From Alteribacter keqinensis (GTDB lineage Bacteria; Bacillota; Bacilli; Bacillales; Salisediminibacteriaceae): a stretch of 64,000 nt of DNA. The stretch spans positions 496,001 through 560,000 of the forward strand of contig NZ_RHIB01000003.1 of the NCBI RefSeq assembly GCF_003710255.1. The letters run 5' to 3'. Under the pieces are notes generated by a model that saw nothing but the letters and a program-made list of their open reading frames with translations, did no database searches and had not been told where the DNA came from. Position numbers and translations under genes: made by a program. Below, one piece after another: positions 53,286 through 61,703 of this stretch (position 1 is the stretch's first letter; every line of letters starts with the position of its first letter).

Positions 53286-53912
53286 CTAAAACTGATGGGA
53301 CAGTTCTTCCGCACGCTCAAGACCATCACGGATAATTTCATGTGCTTTATCCGGATACTGATTGTGGCCCTCAACAACAACCGTAGAAATATCCTGTATG
53401 CCCCAGAAGCCGAGCATATTCTGCACGTAGTTCACCGCCATCTCAACGGACTGCGCCGGCCCCTCGGAATACACACCGCCGCGGGCGTTCAGGATCACAG
53501 CCTTCTTATCGTCTAAAAGACCAACGGGTCCATCCGGCGTGTAGCTGAACGTTTCGCCGGCCTGTGCAAGGTAGTCAAGATACGTATGAAGCGCCGCAGG
53601 AACGGTGAAGTTCCAAAGTGGAAAAGCAAAGACAATCTTGTCTGCATCAAGGAACTGATTCAGGTAGCGGGAAACCGTTTCTGTTGCCTCTATTTCAGAC
53701 TCGGTCAATTCCATTCCTTTCGCACGTTTGAACATACCGTTGATTTTATCAAGGTCATAGTAAGGAAGGTTTTCCTCAAACAAGTCGAGCTCTGTAATCT
53801 GATCGTCCGGGTGGGATTTTCTATAATTCTCAAGGAACGTGTGGTAAAGCTGCACGCTCACGGATTGCTCGTAGGGACGAGGATTTGCTTTGATGAATAA
53901 TACGTTTGCCAT
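53286..53912 (-). CDS. azoR: FMN-dependent NADH:azo/quinone oxidoreductase
   Basis: A 208-residue flavodoxin-fold AzoR. FMN-binding region KANPRPYEQSVSVQLYHTF, FAFPLWNFTVPAALHTYLD and NARGGVYSEG are typical. It reduces quinones and azo compounds by two electrons, protecting against electrophiles. GGAGGAATTC precedes ATG (MANVLF). Two MarR-type palindromes lie just upstream. Confidence 0.9.
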   Translation of the reverse strand: MANVLFIKANPRPYEQSVSVQLYHTFLENYRKSHPDDQITELDLFEENLPYYDLDKINGMFKRAKGMELTESEIEATETVSRYLNQFLDADKIVFAFPLWNFTVPAALHTYLDYLAQAGETFSYTPDGPVGLLDDKKAVILNARGGVYSEGPAQSVEMAVNYVQNMLGFWGIQDISTVVVEGHNQYPDKAHEIIRDGLERAEELSHQF

Positions 53913-53939
53913 GGTGAATTCCTCCATTAGAGTATTTTA

Positions 53940-53984
53940 GTTGCTGTAGCAACCTTGAGGGATGGATAATGTTGCTATAGCAAC
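53940..53984. promoter_or_regulatory. Two MarR-type palindromes before azoR
   Basis: GTTGCTGTAGCAAC (53940-53953) and GTTGCTATAGCAAC (53971-53984), 31 bp apart centre to centre, lie between marR and azoR. The second is a perfect 14-bp palindrome. The same sequence recurs before the pirin gene. Confidence 0.75.
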
Positions 53985-54002
53985 TATAAAGGATCATGAA
54001 GC

Positions 54003-54440
54003 TTATTGTCCAGCATGAAGCACATTGCTGTTCATTTTCGTAAGCAATCTTTCCAGCTCCAGCAGTTCTTCCTTGGAAATGCCGTCACAGACGGTCTCGT
54101 TGAACGCCTCTGCCACAGGAATGACTTGATCTCCGAGAGCTTTTCCCTCTTCGGTCAGACAAAGACGCAGCGAGCGTCGGTCACCTTCTACAGGGAGCCG
54201 TTTAATAAACCCTTTCCTCTCAAGGCTGGACGCCATTCTGGCAATGTTCGTTTTGTCCTTGTTTAAGTGAAAGGCAAGCTGGCTTTGTTCCATGCCGTCT
54301 TTTTCCCAGAGAAGCATCATAATCAGGTTCTGTTCAGGTGCCAGATTAAATTCCTTGAGCTTTTCTTTAATAAAGCTCGTGAGAATGAGGTCTGTCTTAT
54401 GAATTTTAATGCTGATATAGTCTGTAAATGATAGCTTCAT
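54003..54440 (-). CDS. MarR-family regulator
   Basis: A 145-residue MarR protein: winged helix SQLAFHLNKDKTNIARMASSL, then RKGFIKRLPVEGDRRSLRLCLTEEG. It lacks a conserved N-terminal Cys, so sensing may be by ligand rather than thiol. AGGAGGCG precedes ATG. It is immediately upstream of azoR on the same strand and is the obvious repressor for the shared palindromes. Confidence 0.85.
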   Translation of the reverse strand: MKLSFTDYISIKIHKTDLILTSFIKEKLKEFNLAPEQNLIMMLLWEKDGMEQSQLAFHLNKDKTNIARMASSLERKGFIKRLPVEGDRRSLRLCLTEEGKALGDQVIPVAEAFNETVCDGISKEELLELERLLTKMNSNVLHAGQ

Positions 54441-54469
54441 CGGGTTCGCCTCCTGGCTGCTGATGCTGA

Positions 54470-54506
54470 GGCCACTGAAAAAGTACAAAACAACTTTTTC
54501 AGTACC
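54470..54506. repeat. Dispersed hairpin repeat, copy 2
   Basis: GGCCACTGAAAAAGT and the matching CTTTTTCAGTACC arm, upstream of marR. Same family as 13368-13407. Confidence 0.65.
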
Positions 54507-54600
54507 TTTTATTTAAGTTGCAATGGCTCCATTCGGCCTGTTACGGGAATCCCACACATAACTGGCTTTTAAATGATGCAACCGTTACGCTCATTGCTTA

Positions 54601-54645
54601 GAAGGCACTGGAAAAAGGTAAAGATCGAACTTTTTCAGTACCTTC
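54601..54645. repeat. Dispersed hairpin repeat, copy 3
   Basis: GAAGGCACTGGAAAAAG and CTTTTTCAGTACCTTC arms around GTAAAGATCGAA. The loop is closest to copy 1 at 13368. The rest of the marR-pirin gap holds only the palindrome at 54708. Confidence 0.65.
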
Positions 54646-54707
54646 GCTGATGCTGGTACGAGTATAAAGAAAGCTCAGGTCCTTTGTCAATAGGTTTGAG
54701 CAAATAA

Positions 54708-54721
54708 GTTGCTATAGCAAC
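54708..54721. promoter_or_regulatory. MarR-type palindrome before the pirin gene
   Basis: GTTGCTATAGCAAC, identical to the 53971 site, ends 38 bp before the pirin start. TTGTCA at 54684-54689 may be a -35 box, placing the palindrome over the promoter. Confidence 0.75.
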
Positions 54722-54759
54722 GAATTGCTGGTACCTTCATAATCAGAGGAGTGATTACC

Positions 54760-55602
54760 GTGAGACGAAATGTAAAAGAGCATTGGTACGTGAAGTATGA
54801 AGAGGCTGATTTTCCCTTGATCCAGAAAGGCTGGGTTTTGCCCGCTGACCGGTGGAAGGATTTTGATCCATTCATTTTGATGGCCGAAGACTGGTTTAAA
54901 AAGGGGGCATTCTCCGATCATCCCCACAGGGGCTTTCAGACGCTCACCTATGTGATTGACGGACGGCTGGAACACAGCGATAACGCTGGTGGACACGGAA
55001 TTCTCGAGCCCGGTGACATTCAGTATATGAACGCAGGCTGGACGGCGCGCCATGCCGAAGAGGGCGTGGAGGACGACATCGCTCACACACTGCAGCTTTG
55101 GATTAATTCTCCTGCTGAATTGAAAAACTCGGAAACGTTTTATCAGAACGTGCTAAGTGAAGACGCACCCGTTGTGGAAGTAGAAGGAGGATCGGCGAAG
55201 GTGTTTGCCGGAGAGGTACACGGGAAGATAGGACCGTTAAACGCCGTTGTTCCTATGACTGTGACTGAAGTGTCTCTTGAGGAAGGAGCTTCGTACATCC
55301 ACGAGCTGCCTGCCGGTCACAACGCCTTTCTTTATGTATTAAGAGGAGAAATGGCCTTTGGCGAAGACCCGGTCACGCTGAAAAGGCACGGAGTCGCAAC
55401 TCTTACGTACGAAGGAGGAGCAGAGGGGAAGAGCGAGCTTGAGATCAAAGCAAAGAGCCGCCGGTCAAAAGTGCTCGTCTACTCCGGGAAGCCGATCCAA
55501 GAGGACATCGTTCCCTACGGTCCGTTTGTGATGAATTCCATGGATGAAATCAAACAGGCTTTTCAGGATTTTCATGCCGGGAAATTTAAAGCGCCTAAGT
55601 AA
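54760..55602 (+). CDS. Pirin-family bicupin protein
   Basis: A 280-residue pirin. The N-terminal cupin has the metal-binding His residues (SDHPHRGFQTLTYV, HTLQLWI); the C-terminal cupin has lost them. Some bacterial pirins are quercetin 2,3-dioxygenases, others regulatory. GTG 8 nt after AGAGGAG is chosen. The shared palindrome suggests co-control with azoR in a quinone or flavonoid response. Confidence 0.85.
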   Translation: MRRNVKEHWYVKYEEADFPLIQKGWVLPADRWKDFDPFILMAEDWFKKGAFSDHPHRGFQTLTYVIDGRLEHSDNAGGHGILEPGDIQYMNAGWTARHAEEGVEDDIAHTLQLWINSPAELKNSETFYQNVLSEDAPVVEVEGGSAKVFAGEVHGKIGPLNAVVPMTVTEVSLEEGASYIHELPAGHNAFLYVLRGEMAFGEDPVTLKRHGVATLTYEGGAEGKSELEIKAKSRRSKVLVYSGKPIQEDIVPYGPFVMNSMDEIKQAFQDFHAGKFKAPK

Positions 55603-55679
55603 TGTCAGGTTGAATGAAGCCGGAATGACCTCAGGTGTATATGTAAAAGGAATTTTCTGATCTGAAAACTAACCGAAAA

Positions 55680-55718
55680 ACTGTACGAGCGTTGACTGCT
55701 CGTACAGCTTTTTTTATT
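55680..55718 (+). terminator. Terminator after pirin
   Basis: CTGTACGAGC and GCTCGTACAG around GTTGACT, followed by CTTTTTTTATTTT. Confidence 0.85.
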
Positions 55719-55824
55719 TTAGCTATTTCGTAAAATGGTGTTGCTTCAGCTGAAAAGTAATGAAACTGAAGTGCCTGAGACTCTTGTGACATCCAGTTTG
55801 AATGGTATCTCCAAATTTAAATAA

Positions 55825-55836
55825 GAACAAACGTTC
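55825..55836. promoter_or_regulatory. LexA (SOS) box before the 43-residue gene
   Basis: GAACAAACGTTC fits the Gram-positive LexA/DinR core GAACnnnnGTTC. It lies 59 bp before the start codon. Confidence 0.65.
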
Positions 55837-55895
55837 TTGTTCATCTGCCTTTTTTCCGCTAAAATAAAACAAAGGGAAAAAAGAGGTGCTGAACA

Positions 55896-56027
55896 ATGAA
55901 GAAAGACGATACCTATGTGCTCAAAGAGACCCTGCATACTCTTATAAAGGAAGGCAAAACAAAAGAGGACATTCTCGATGCCCTCCAAAAGATCGTCCGT
56001 AAACAACACCACTTATCCAGGCGGTAG
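55896..56027 (+). CDS. Small SOS-linked protein, unknown
   Basis: A 43-residue, probably all-helical protein (YVLKETLHTLIKEGKTKEDI, ending LSRR). ATG lies 7 nt after AGAGGTG. A LexA box upstream and a YolD-like SOS gene downstream suggest damage induction. No family recognised; too short for most gene finders. Confidence 0.55.
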   Translation: MKKDDTYVLKETLHTLIKEGKTKEDILDALQKIVRKQHHLSRR

Positions 56028-56116
56028 GAGAGACAAATGGTCCGATTACCTAAAGGGCTTCTTCCTTCCCGTCAGTACGGGCAGAAAGGGAGGATGTTTT
56101 AGCACGGGGCATAAAA

Positions 56117-56129
56117 GAACATACGTTCG
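56117..56129. promoter_or_regulatory. LexA (SOS) box before the YolD-like gene
   Basis: GAACATACGTTCG, a good match to the B. subtilis LexA box (CGAACnnnnGTTCG), 33 bp before the YolD-like start. Confidence 0.7.
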
Positions 56130-56161
56130 CATAAACTGGACGGAAGGGAGGCTCAGGAACG

Positions 56162-56506
56162 ATGAAAAAAGACAACAAACTAAGAGACCGGGGTACGATC
56201 AAGTGGACGAGTCTCATGCTGCCGGAGCACGTTGGGATGCTGAATACCTGGTTTGAGGGGACAAAAAAGCAGCCGCGGCCTGAGCTTGACGAACAGCAGT
56301 GGGAAGAGATCGGGCAGACCGTCTGCGAAGGAATGGCCTTTCATTCGGAGCTCGTCTTCACCTTCTGGGAGGATGGCTTTTTTTATCAGGTCTCAGGGTA
56401 TGCCGAGCACGTGAATACGCACAAAAAGCTACTGTATATCCGGGATAAAGAAGAGGAGCAGCACGTGATTCCCCTTAAAAACATAATCGATGTAAAAAGC
56501 GGTTGA
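56162..56506 (+). CDS. YolD-like family protein
   Basis: A 114-residue YolD-like protein: LRDRGTIKWTSLMLPEHVGM at the N-terminus and a beta-rich C-terminal half. Family members (YolD, YqjX) are usually encoded beside UvrX/DinB-type Y-family polymerases and are SOS-induced; here no polymerase is adjacent, but the LexA box is present. GGGAGGC precedes ATG. Confidence 0.85.
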   Translation: MKKDNKLRDRGTIKWTSLMLPEHVGMLNTWFEGTKKQPRPELDEQQWEEIGQTVCEGMAFHSELVFTFWEDGFFYQVSGYAEHVNTHKKLLYIRDKEEEQHVIPLKNIIDVKSG

Positions 56507-56607
56507 GCACGATTTTTAAGAACGTCACCACTTTAGGGTTCTTTGCAGCATAAAGTGGGTTTTGATTTTTGGATGTCCTAAAGGTCATTGTTATTTTTAA
56601 AGAAAGT

Positions 56608-56735
56608 GTTGATTGGAGCGAATGCGTGACACTCCTGCGGGAAAAGCGGGTTCCGGGGAGACCCCGCAGACGCAAAGCGTCGAGGAGGCTCCCGAACCGC
56701 CCGCGGAAAGGGAGCGCAAAAGAGCGGAAATCAAC
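56608..56735 (+). mobile_element. MITE-like repeat, family 1, short form
   Basis: 128 bp starting GTTGATTGGAGCGAATGCG and ending GAGCGGAAATCAAC, nearly identical to 34202-34324, including the left flank (AACGTCACCACTTTAGGG from about 56523). The rest of the 545-bp gap to the ABC exporter shows no gene or clear signal. Confidence 0.7.
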
Positions 56736-57051
56736 ACCTGCCTTTTCTGAGCGTATTTTAAAGATAGTGGCCTTGCTTTAGCTTAAGGCTTGTCGGCACC
56801 GCCAGGAAAGCAAAGTGCACTTCGGCCTCATCTTTAATCTTTGTACTCTAAAGGAAGTGCGAATAGAAACAATTTATAAGAAAACAACGTAAAGAAGAAC
56901 GGAAATAACGATCTCTGTGTCAACATTTCACGGAAAATCATCCCCGGGGTGGTGACTTAAAGAAAAAGTATGAGAAAATAAGTGTAGTAAAACCATTTCG
57001 CCGGAGTATGATTTTCAGTGGAATCAATCATTAAAGCAAAGGGTGAAGCAA

Positions 57052-58017
57052 GTGAATGACCAATTAGCAATTGAAGCCAGAGGGCTCGTTAAAGTGTTCG
57101 GGAAACACCGGGCTGTAGACGGGGTCGATTTGTCCATTCAAAAAGGAACGGTGTACGGCTTTTTAGGGCCAAACGGGGCCGGGAAAACAACAACGATTCG
57201 CATGCTTGCCACTCTTCTTCAGCCGGACGGAGGAGAAGCGCATATTTTCGGGCACAACATCGTAACAGAAGCAGCTGACGTTAGAGAGCGGATCAGCCTG
57301 ACCGGCCAGTACGCTTCCATCGATGAAGACCTTACGGGAACGGAAAACCTCGTCATGATCTCCCGGCTCATGGGTTATAAGAGAAAAGAAGCAAAAGCCC
57401 GTGCCGCAGAGCTCCTCGCTGCTTTCGGTCTTGAAGACGCAGCGAAAAAACAGGTAAAAAATTACTCCGGAGGGATGAGGCGACGGATTGATATTGCCGC
57501 GAGTATCGTGGTCACACCGGAACTTCTTTTTCTCGATGAACCGACAACGGGACTTGATCCGAGAAGCCGCAACCAGGTTTGGGACATCGTTCGGACGCTG
57601 GTAAGCGCAGGGACGACAGTGCTTCTCACAACACAATACCTAGAAGAAGCGGACCAGCTGGCTGACCGCATTGCAGTGATCAACCAGGGAAAAATCATTG
57701 CAGAAGGAACGAGCAGTGAGCTGAAGGCATCAGTGGGAGCGGGCACGTTGAATGTCCGTCTTGCCGATCCTTTAGACCGGGAAAGAGCAATTCAAATTCT
57801 GGAGGCAAAACTGGGGACCGCCATTCACCCATCAGGAGATTCAGCTTCTCTTTCTGCCCAGGCTTCCGATGCGTCACTCGTGGCAGAAGCCTTAGGGGAA
57901 CTCGTCCGGCAGGAAATCAGTGTGAGCGACTTTTCACTCGGGCAGCCGAGTCTGGATGAGGTGTTCCTCACCCTTACAGGGCAAAAAGCAGAACACAAAG
58001 AGGAGGGCGGAGTATGA
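57052..58017 (+). CDS. DrrA-like ABC exporter ATPase
   Basis: A 321-residue ATPase. Walker [11 protein letters not shown], signature [13 protein letters not shown], Walker [13 protein letters not shown], then a C-terminal DUF4162-type extension (about 225-310), as in daunorubicin resistance DrrA. GTG 6 nt after AAAGGGTG is chosen; the GTG three codons earlier overlaps it. Overlaps the permease gene by 4 bp. Confidence 0.88.
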   Translation: MNDQLAIEARGLVKVFGKHRAVDGVDLSIQKGTVYGFLGPNGAGKTTTIRMLATLLQPDGGEAHIFGHNIVTEAADVRERISLTGQYASIDEDLTGTENLVMISRLMGYKRKEAKARAAELLAAFGLEDAAKKQVKNYSGGMRRRIDIAASIVVTPELLFLDEPTTGLDPRSRNQVWDIVRTLVSAGTTVLLTTQYLEEADQLADRIAVINQGKIIAEGTSSELKASVGAGTLNVRLADPLDRERAIQILEAKLGTAIHPSGDSASLSAQASDASLVAEALGELVRQEISVSDFSLGQPSLDEVFLTLTGQKAEHKEEGGV

Positions 58018-58850
58018 CAAACCAAACCGATCAGACAGCGATGAATGAAGAACGTCTCAGGGATGCGATTGCTTCCAGGACGCGTCCGAAACGTCCGAGC
58101 CCGCTCAGCTCTTCTCTTACTTTTTCATCACGGGCACTCCTCCGGATCAAGCACGTTCCGGAACAGCTCTTCGATGTAACGGTGTTTCCAGTTATCTTTT
58201 TACTCATGTTTACGTATCTTTTCGGCGGGGCGATTGCAGGCTCCACTGCGGAATATCTGCAGTTCCTTCTTCCGGGGATCCTCGTCATGACAGTGGCGCA
58301 GATTACAATGTATACAGGCATTGATTTAAATAACGACATCCGGAAAGGAATTTTTGACAGGTTCAGAACGCTGCCGATCTGGCTGCCATCGGCTTTGGTC
58401 GGTGCGCTCCTTGTGGATATGGTCCGCTATTCGGGAGCATCGGCGATTATGATTACCCTCGGTCTGATTCTCGGGTTCCGGCCTGACGGAGGAGTCGTCG
58501 GGGTTCTCGGTGCAGTGGGGATGATTTTAATCTTCTGTTTTTGTCTTTCCTGGGTGTGGACGACGCTCGGAATCATCATGCGCTCGGAGAAGTCACTCAT
58601 GATGATGAGTTTCATGGTTCTTTTTCCTCTCACGTTTGTAAGTAACGTATTCGTCGATCCCCAGACATTGCCGGGATGGCTGGAAAGCTTTGTGGATGTG
58701 AACCCGATCTCCCTTCTTGTGAACGCCGTTCGCGGATTCATGCATGGGAATGTAACGGGAGAAGCAATTATGTGGGTGTTTGTTGCATCGGGAATTTTCC
58801 TTGTTATTTTCGCCCCCCTCACGATGTATCTGTACCGCAACAAAAAATAG
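58014..58850 (+). CDS. DrrB-like ABC-2 permease
   Basis: A 278-residue ABC-2 type permease with six membrane helices ([21 protein letters not shown], the [11 protein letters not shown] loop, [11 protein letters not shown]). A 45-residue hydrophilic N-terminus precedes helix 1. With the ATPase it should export a hydrophobic drug or lipid; substrate unknown. Confidence 0.88.
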   Translation: MTNQTDQTAMNEERLRDAIASRTRPKRPSPLSSSLTFSSRALLRIKHVPEQLFDVTVFPVIFLLMFTYLFGGAIAGSTAEYLQFLLPGILVMTVAQITMYTGIDLNNDIRKGIFDRFRTLPIWLPSALVGALLVDMVRYSGASAIMITLGLILGFRPDGGVVGVLGAVGMILIFCFCLSWVWTTLGIIMRSEKSLMMMSFMVLFPLTFVSNVFVDPQTLPGWLESFVDVNPISLLVNAVRGFMHGNVTGEAIMWVFVASGIFLVIFAPLTMYLYRNKK

Positions 58851-58860
58851 TTTCAACCTG

Positions 58861-58898
58861 AAAAAGTCTTTAGGGTGCATTCTCTAAAGGCTTTTTCT
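58861..58898 (+). terminator. Terminator after the ABC exporter
   Basis: AAAAAGTCTTTAG and CTAAAGGCTTTTT around GGGTGCATT. Confidence 0.75.
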
Positions 58899-58999
58899 AT
58901 GGGGAAAAATCAATGAAAAAGGGATCTTTCACGTCTTTGCACTACAAATAACACCCGTCGTTAGGGACGGGAACGAATCAGCTCCATAAGAAAGGAATA

Positions 59000-59039
59000 A
59001 AAAAAGGCGGCTCCTGAGATATGCATCAGGAGCTGCCTT
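59000..59039 (-). terminator. Terminator after yneR
   Basis: AAGGCGGCTCCTGA and TCAGGAGCTGCCTT, loop GATATGCA; a T-run follows on the minus strand. Confidence 0.8.
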
Positions 59040-59046
59040 GGTGTGG

Positions 59047-59334
59047 TTATTCAACGACGAACTGAATTTCATCGAATTTACGGCTGTATTTGACTGTGAG
59101 GTTTTTATCTTCAAAGTACCAGAGGTCTTTCGCTTCTATTCCATATGTAATGCCGTCTTTTTCAAACAGAGCGCCAGGTTCGTCGATCTTTTCCTTACCT
59201 AACCCCAGGGAAAAGCCTGTCTGCACCGAGCCGCATCCTCCATACCGCACATGGATTCTGACAGAGTCTCCTTCAGTGAGGTCAAATTCATCTTGAAACC
59301 AGCGGATAGCCGGTTGTGTAATCTTGATTTCCAC
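59047..59334 (-). CDS. yneR: HesB-like protein YneR
   Basis: A 95-residue HesB/IscA-fold protein, the same length as B. subtilis YneR. It keeps YGGCGSVQTG but lacks the C-terminal CxC of true A-type Fe-S carriers, so it probably does not carry clusters in the IscA way. Function unknown. Monocistronic. Confidence 0.88.
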   Translation of the reverse strand: MEIKITQPAIRWFQDEFDLTEGDSVRIHVRYGGCGSVQTGFSLGLGKEKIDEPGALFEKDGITYGIEAKDLWYFEDKNLTVKYSRKFDEIQFVVE

Positions 59335-59667
59335 ACGTTCACTTCCCCTCTGAAACTGATTTCTCTATCTTATCAGATAATTGACAGAAAAGTGAGGAGA
59401 AGGTGATGGAAGCTGGAAAAAAGACAGCAAAAAAAGGCAGACGGTTGGCTCTGCCTTTTTTTATTTTATTAATAAAGGGGTTACTAAAATCGTACAATGG
59501 TTGAGCCTGTTAGTAAACATGGATTTCGAAGCATTCTGGCTGAGGCTGAAACAGGTGAAAAGTAGGTGAATTGAGGAAAGGAAAGGAATACCAGAATAGT
59601 ACTTATTTGCAGATGATCGGATGTTTACACTGCAAACAGGCTTCTCATTGATTTTTTGGGCCTTTTG
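59335..59667. other. Intergenic region with a bidirectional hairpin
   Basis: 333 bp between two minus-strand genes. It holds one hairpin at 59430-59465 (AAAAAAGGCAGA and TCTGCCTTTTTT), a terminator in both directions that would end the amidase transcript. Nothing else recognised. Confidence 0.6.
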
Positions 59668-60345
59668 TTACGTTCTTTCTATAACAATGCTGCCGGCAGT
59701 AGGAAGGGCCTGAAGCACGGCGTTTGAAATGTTTTGCGGTTCCTGAAAAGCGCCGATCTGGACGCCATCAACGATGACTCTGAAAACTCTGGATACTGGA
59801 GTGAGGTTAAAGATTCTTGCAACCCCGTCTGCATGCCCTTTTGCCACTGCATGAAGCCAGTCGGAACTTTTCATTAATGCAGCATCCTGGGCGTTATCAA
59901 TAAATCCGTTCTCCGTAAGGATGGCAGACATATTGGTTTCACGCAGGACGTGGAAGTTTGCGCTTTTCTTTCCTCTGTTAACGAGGCCGTTTACACGCGT
60001 GATCTCCTGATGCATGATATCCCGTCTTTGTGCGGTAACGGAAGTGGGCGACAAGGAACTGTGAATGAAATCTTCATATCCTCTTGTGGTTCCATTAAAA
60101 GCGTTGCAGTGAATGGAAATATAATAATCAGCGCTCCAGCTGTTGGCATCGTTCGTTCGCTGGGCGAGGGTCCGTGTAACATCCGTTGTACGACTCATAC
60201 GTACCTCAACACCCTGGTAGTCATTTAAGAGAATGTCTCTCAGTCTGAGTGCCAGATTCAAGTTCACGTTCTTCTCCAAAAGTCCGTTTCCTGTTGCGCC
60301 TGGATCTGTTCCTCCGTGACCAGGATCTATATAAATTTTTACCAT
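59668..60345 (-). CDS. N-acetylmuramoyl-L-alanine amidase, CwlC-like
   Basis: A 225-residue zinc amidase. Amidase_3 domain at residues 1-180: the zinc His in IDPGHGGTDPGATG, a Glu in NGLLEKNVNLN, the second His in ISIHCNAFNG, and the catalytic Glu in ILTENGFIDN. A truncated SPOR-like tail follows (VFRVIVDGVQIGAF). There is no signal peptide, as in sporulation autolysins CwlC/CwlH that lyse the mother cell. RBS AGAGGAGGTG. Confidence 0.85.
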   Translation of the reverse strand: MVKIYIDPGHGGTDPGATGNGLLEKNVNLNLALRLRDILLNDYQGVEVRMSRTTDVTRTLAQRTNDANSWSADYYISIHCNAFNGTTRGYEDFIHSSLSPTSVTAQRRDIMHQEITRVNGLVNRGKKSANFHVLRETNMSAILTENGFIDNAQDAALMKSSDWLHAVAKGHADGVARIFNLTPVSRVFRVIVDGVQIGAFQEPQNISNAVLQALPTAGSIVIERT

Positions 60346-60515
60346 ATTCTCACCTCCTCTTTATATCAGCATATGCATCTGAATCATTTTGGTAGAGGTG
60401 GGAGACTAGATTTTTAAAAAATAGATAGAGTTGGTATTAGAGGTTTTTGGTCATAACCACATTTGTTGTATCGTATTCGAGACGATCATAAGGGTCGATT
60501 ACGGGAATAAAAGAA

Positions 60516-60819
60516 GCTGGGACATAAAGAAAGTGTTTAGCTGAGAATCCGAACCATGCGCTAACATAAATATACGCAGACTCCTGCGGGATAAAAAGCA
60601 AAGGTGAGCCCCCATGGTGACGAGCGTTTACTTCATGACAATGCGACGAGTTGCTTCGACGCAGACAGCTGCAAAGGTTAGCTGGCAGAGGAAGAAGCAG
60701 GTATGTTAGAGGAGGGTAACCCGCTTCCCGCGGAAAGCGAAGTATATTTCAGGAGCGATTTTTTGCACCGCATATTATTCGTTCGGATTCTCGTTGACTA
60801 AAACATTTCTGTCCCAGGC
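60516..60819. mobile_element. Composite MITE-like element with CTGGGACA ends
   Basis: About 304 bp bounded by imperfect inverted repeats of about 38 bp: left GCTGGGACATAAA and GAGAATCCGAAC; right GTTCGGATTCTC and GTCCCAGGC. Between them lies a family-1 interior (ACTCCTGCGGG, CGAGTTGCTTCGACGCAGA, GGCAGAGGAAGAAGCAGGTA, CCCGCGGAAAGCG), suggesting one element nested in another. The rest of the 513-bp gap shows nothing. Confidence 0.6.
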
Positions 60820-60858
60820 TCCTTAGAAGAAAAATCAGTTTTCTTTTTTGGCATGAAT

Positions 60859-61440
60859 CTATGCAACTACGTTTTTGTACTTGTCTTCCGTGAATCTGTA
60901 GAAGTACATGATGATCAGACGGATAAGGGACCCGACTGCAGGAAGTAAGGCGATCACAAAGAACAGACCTTGTAACGTACGGGGCTTTGGGCCTGATTCG
61001 GCACATAGTTGATAATGGTTAAGATGACCCCTGTTGCACCACCTGCGATGGCCACGGATAATTTCCCCGTAAATGTCTGTCCGGAGAACGTCACAGCTTC
61101 AGAGCGCTGACCGGTTCTAAGCTCGGGTAAATTCAATCGTTTCAGCAAGCATCGTGGAAATAAGCGGACCGGGTGCTGTATACAGAATCATCGTCACCGT
61201 CAGAAATGCCATAACAACCATGGTGTTTGAGTAACCAGACATGAAGAAAGCAATCCGAACAACAATGTCGATAATTAAAATCGTCATGAGAATGTGTTTC
61301 TTAAAGAAATGCTTCGTCAGTATTGGAATAAAGAAGAAACCTACACAACTGACCAATATGGAAATATTGCAGATTGCCAATGAAGGCAGGTTAACGAATG
61401 AATAGAAATTTGTCGAAAAACAGCGTGGAGTATTGAGTTT
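60859..61440 (-). pseudogene. GPH-family sugar:cation symporter remnant
   Basis: The C-terminal part of a glycoside-pentoside-hexuronide symporter in pieces. First frame: helices to LISTMLAETIEFT (to about 61117). Second frame: RTGQRSEAVTFSGQTFTGKL to VPNQAQSP (to about 60990). Third frame: LQGLFFVIALLPAVGSLIRL to KYKNVVA and a stop at 60859. At least two frameshifts, and the N-terminal two thirds is missing beyond about 61440. Intact relatives are about 450 residues. Not expected to work. Confidence 0.85.
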
Positions 61441-61511
61441 TCTGTTCTGCCTTTGTTACAATTAACTACTGTTAGAACTACGGTTTTTATTCGAAAGGAG
61501 ATCCGTAATTT

Positions 61512-61703
61512 ATGGGCGGAGCAATTAATGATAGACAGGAACAAATGAAATATCTTCACCAGCGTATTGAGCTTCTCATGACGATGCTTGATGGCATTGA
61601 CCCGGAAGAAGCGGGCGTTGAAGATATCGACCGCATTATTGAAATGCTTGATGAACTTGAAAACAAGGCAAAACAATACCGTAAGAGCTGGGACGGCCAA
61701 TGA
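61512..61703 (+). CDS. SE1561-family small protein
   Basis: A 63-residue acidic helical protein (QEQMKYLHQRIELLMTMLDG, EEAGVEDIDRIIEMLDELE) of the SE1561 family, conserved in Bacilli with unknown function. AAGGAGA precedes ATG. It overlaps the phosphatase gene by 4 bp. Confidence 0.8.
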   Translation: MGGAINDRQEQMKYLHQRIELLMTMLDGIDPEEAGVEDIDRIIEMLDELENKAKQYRKSWDGQ

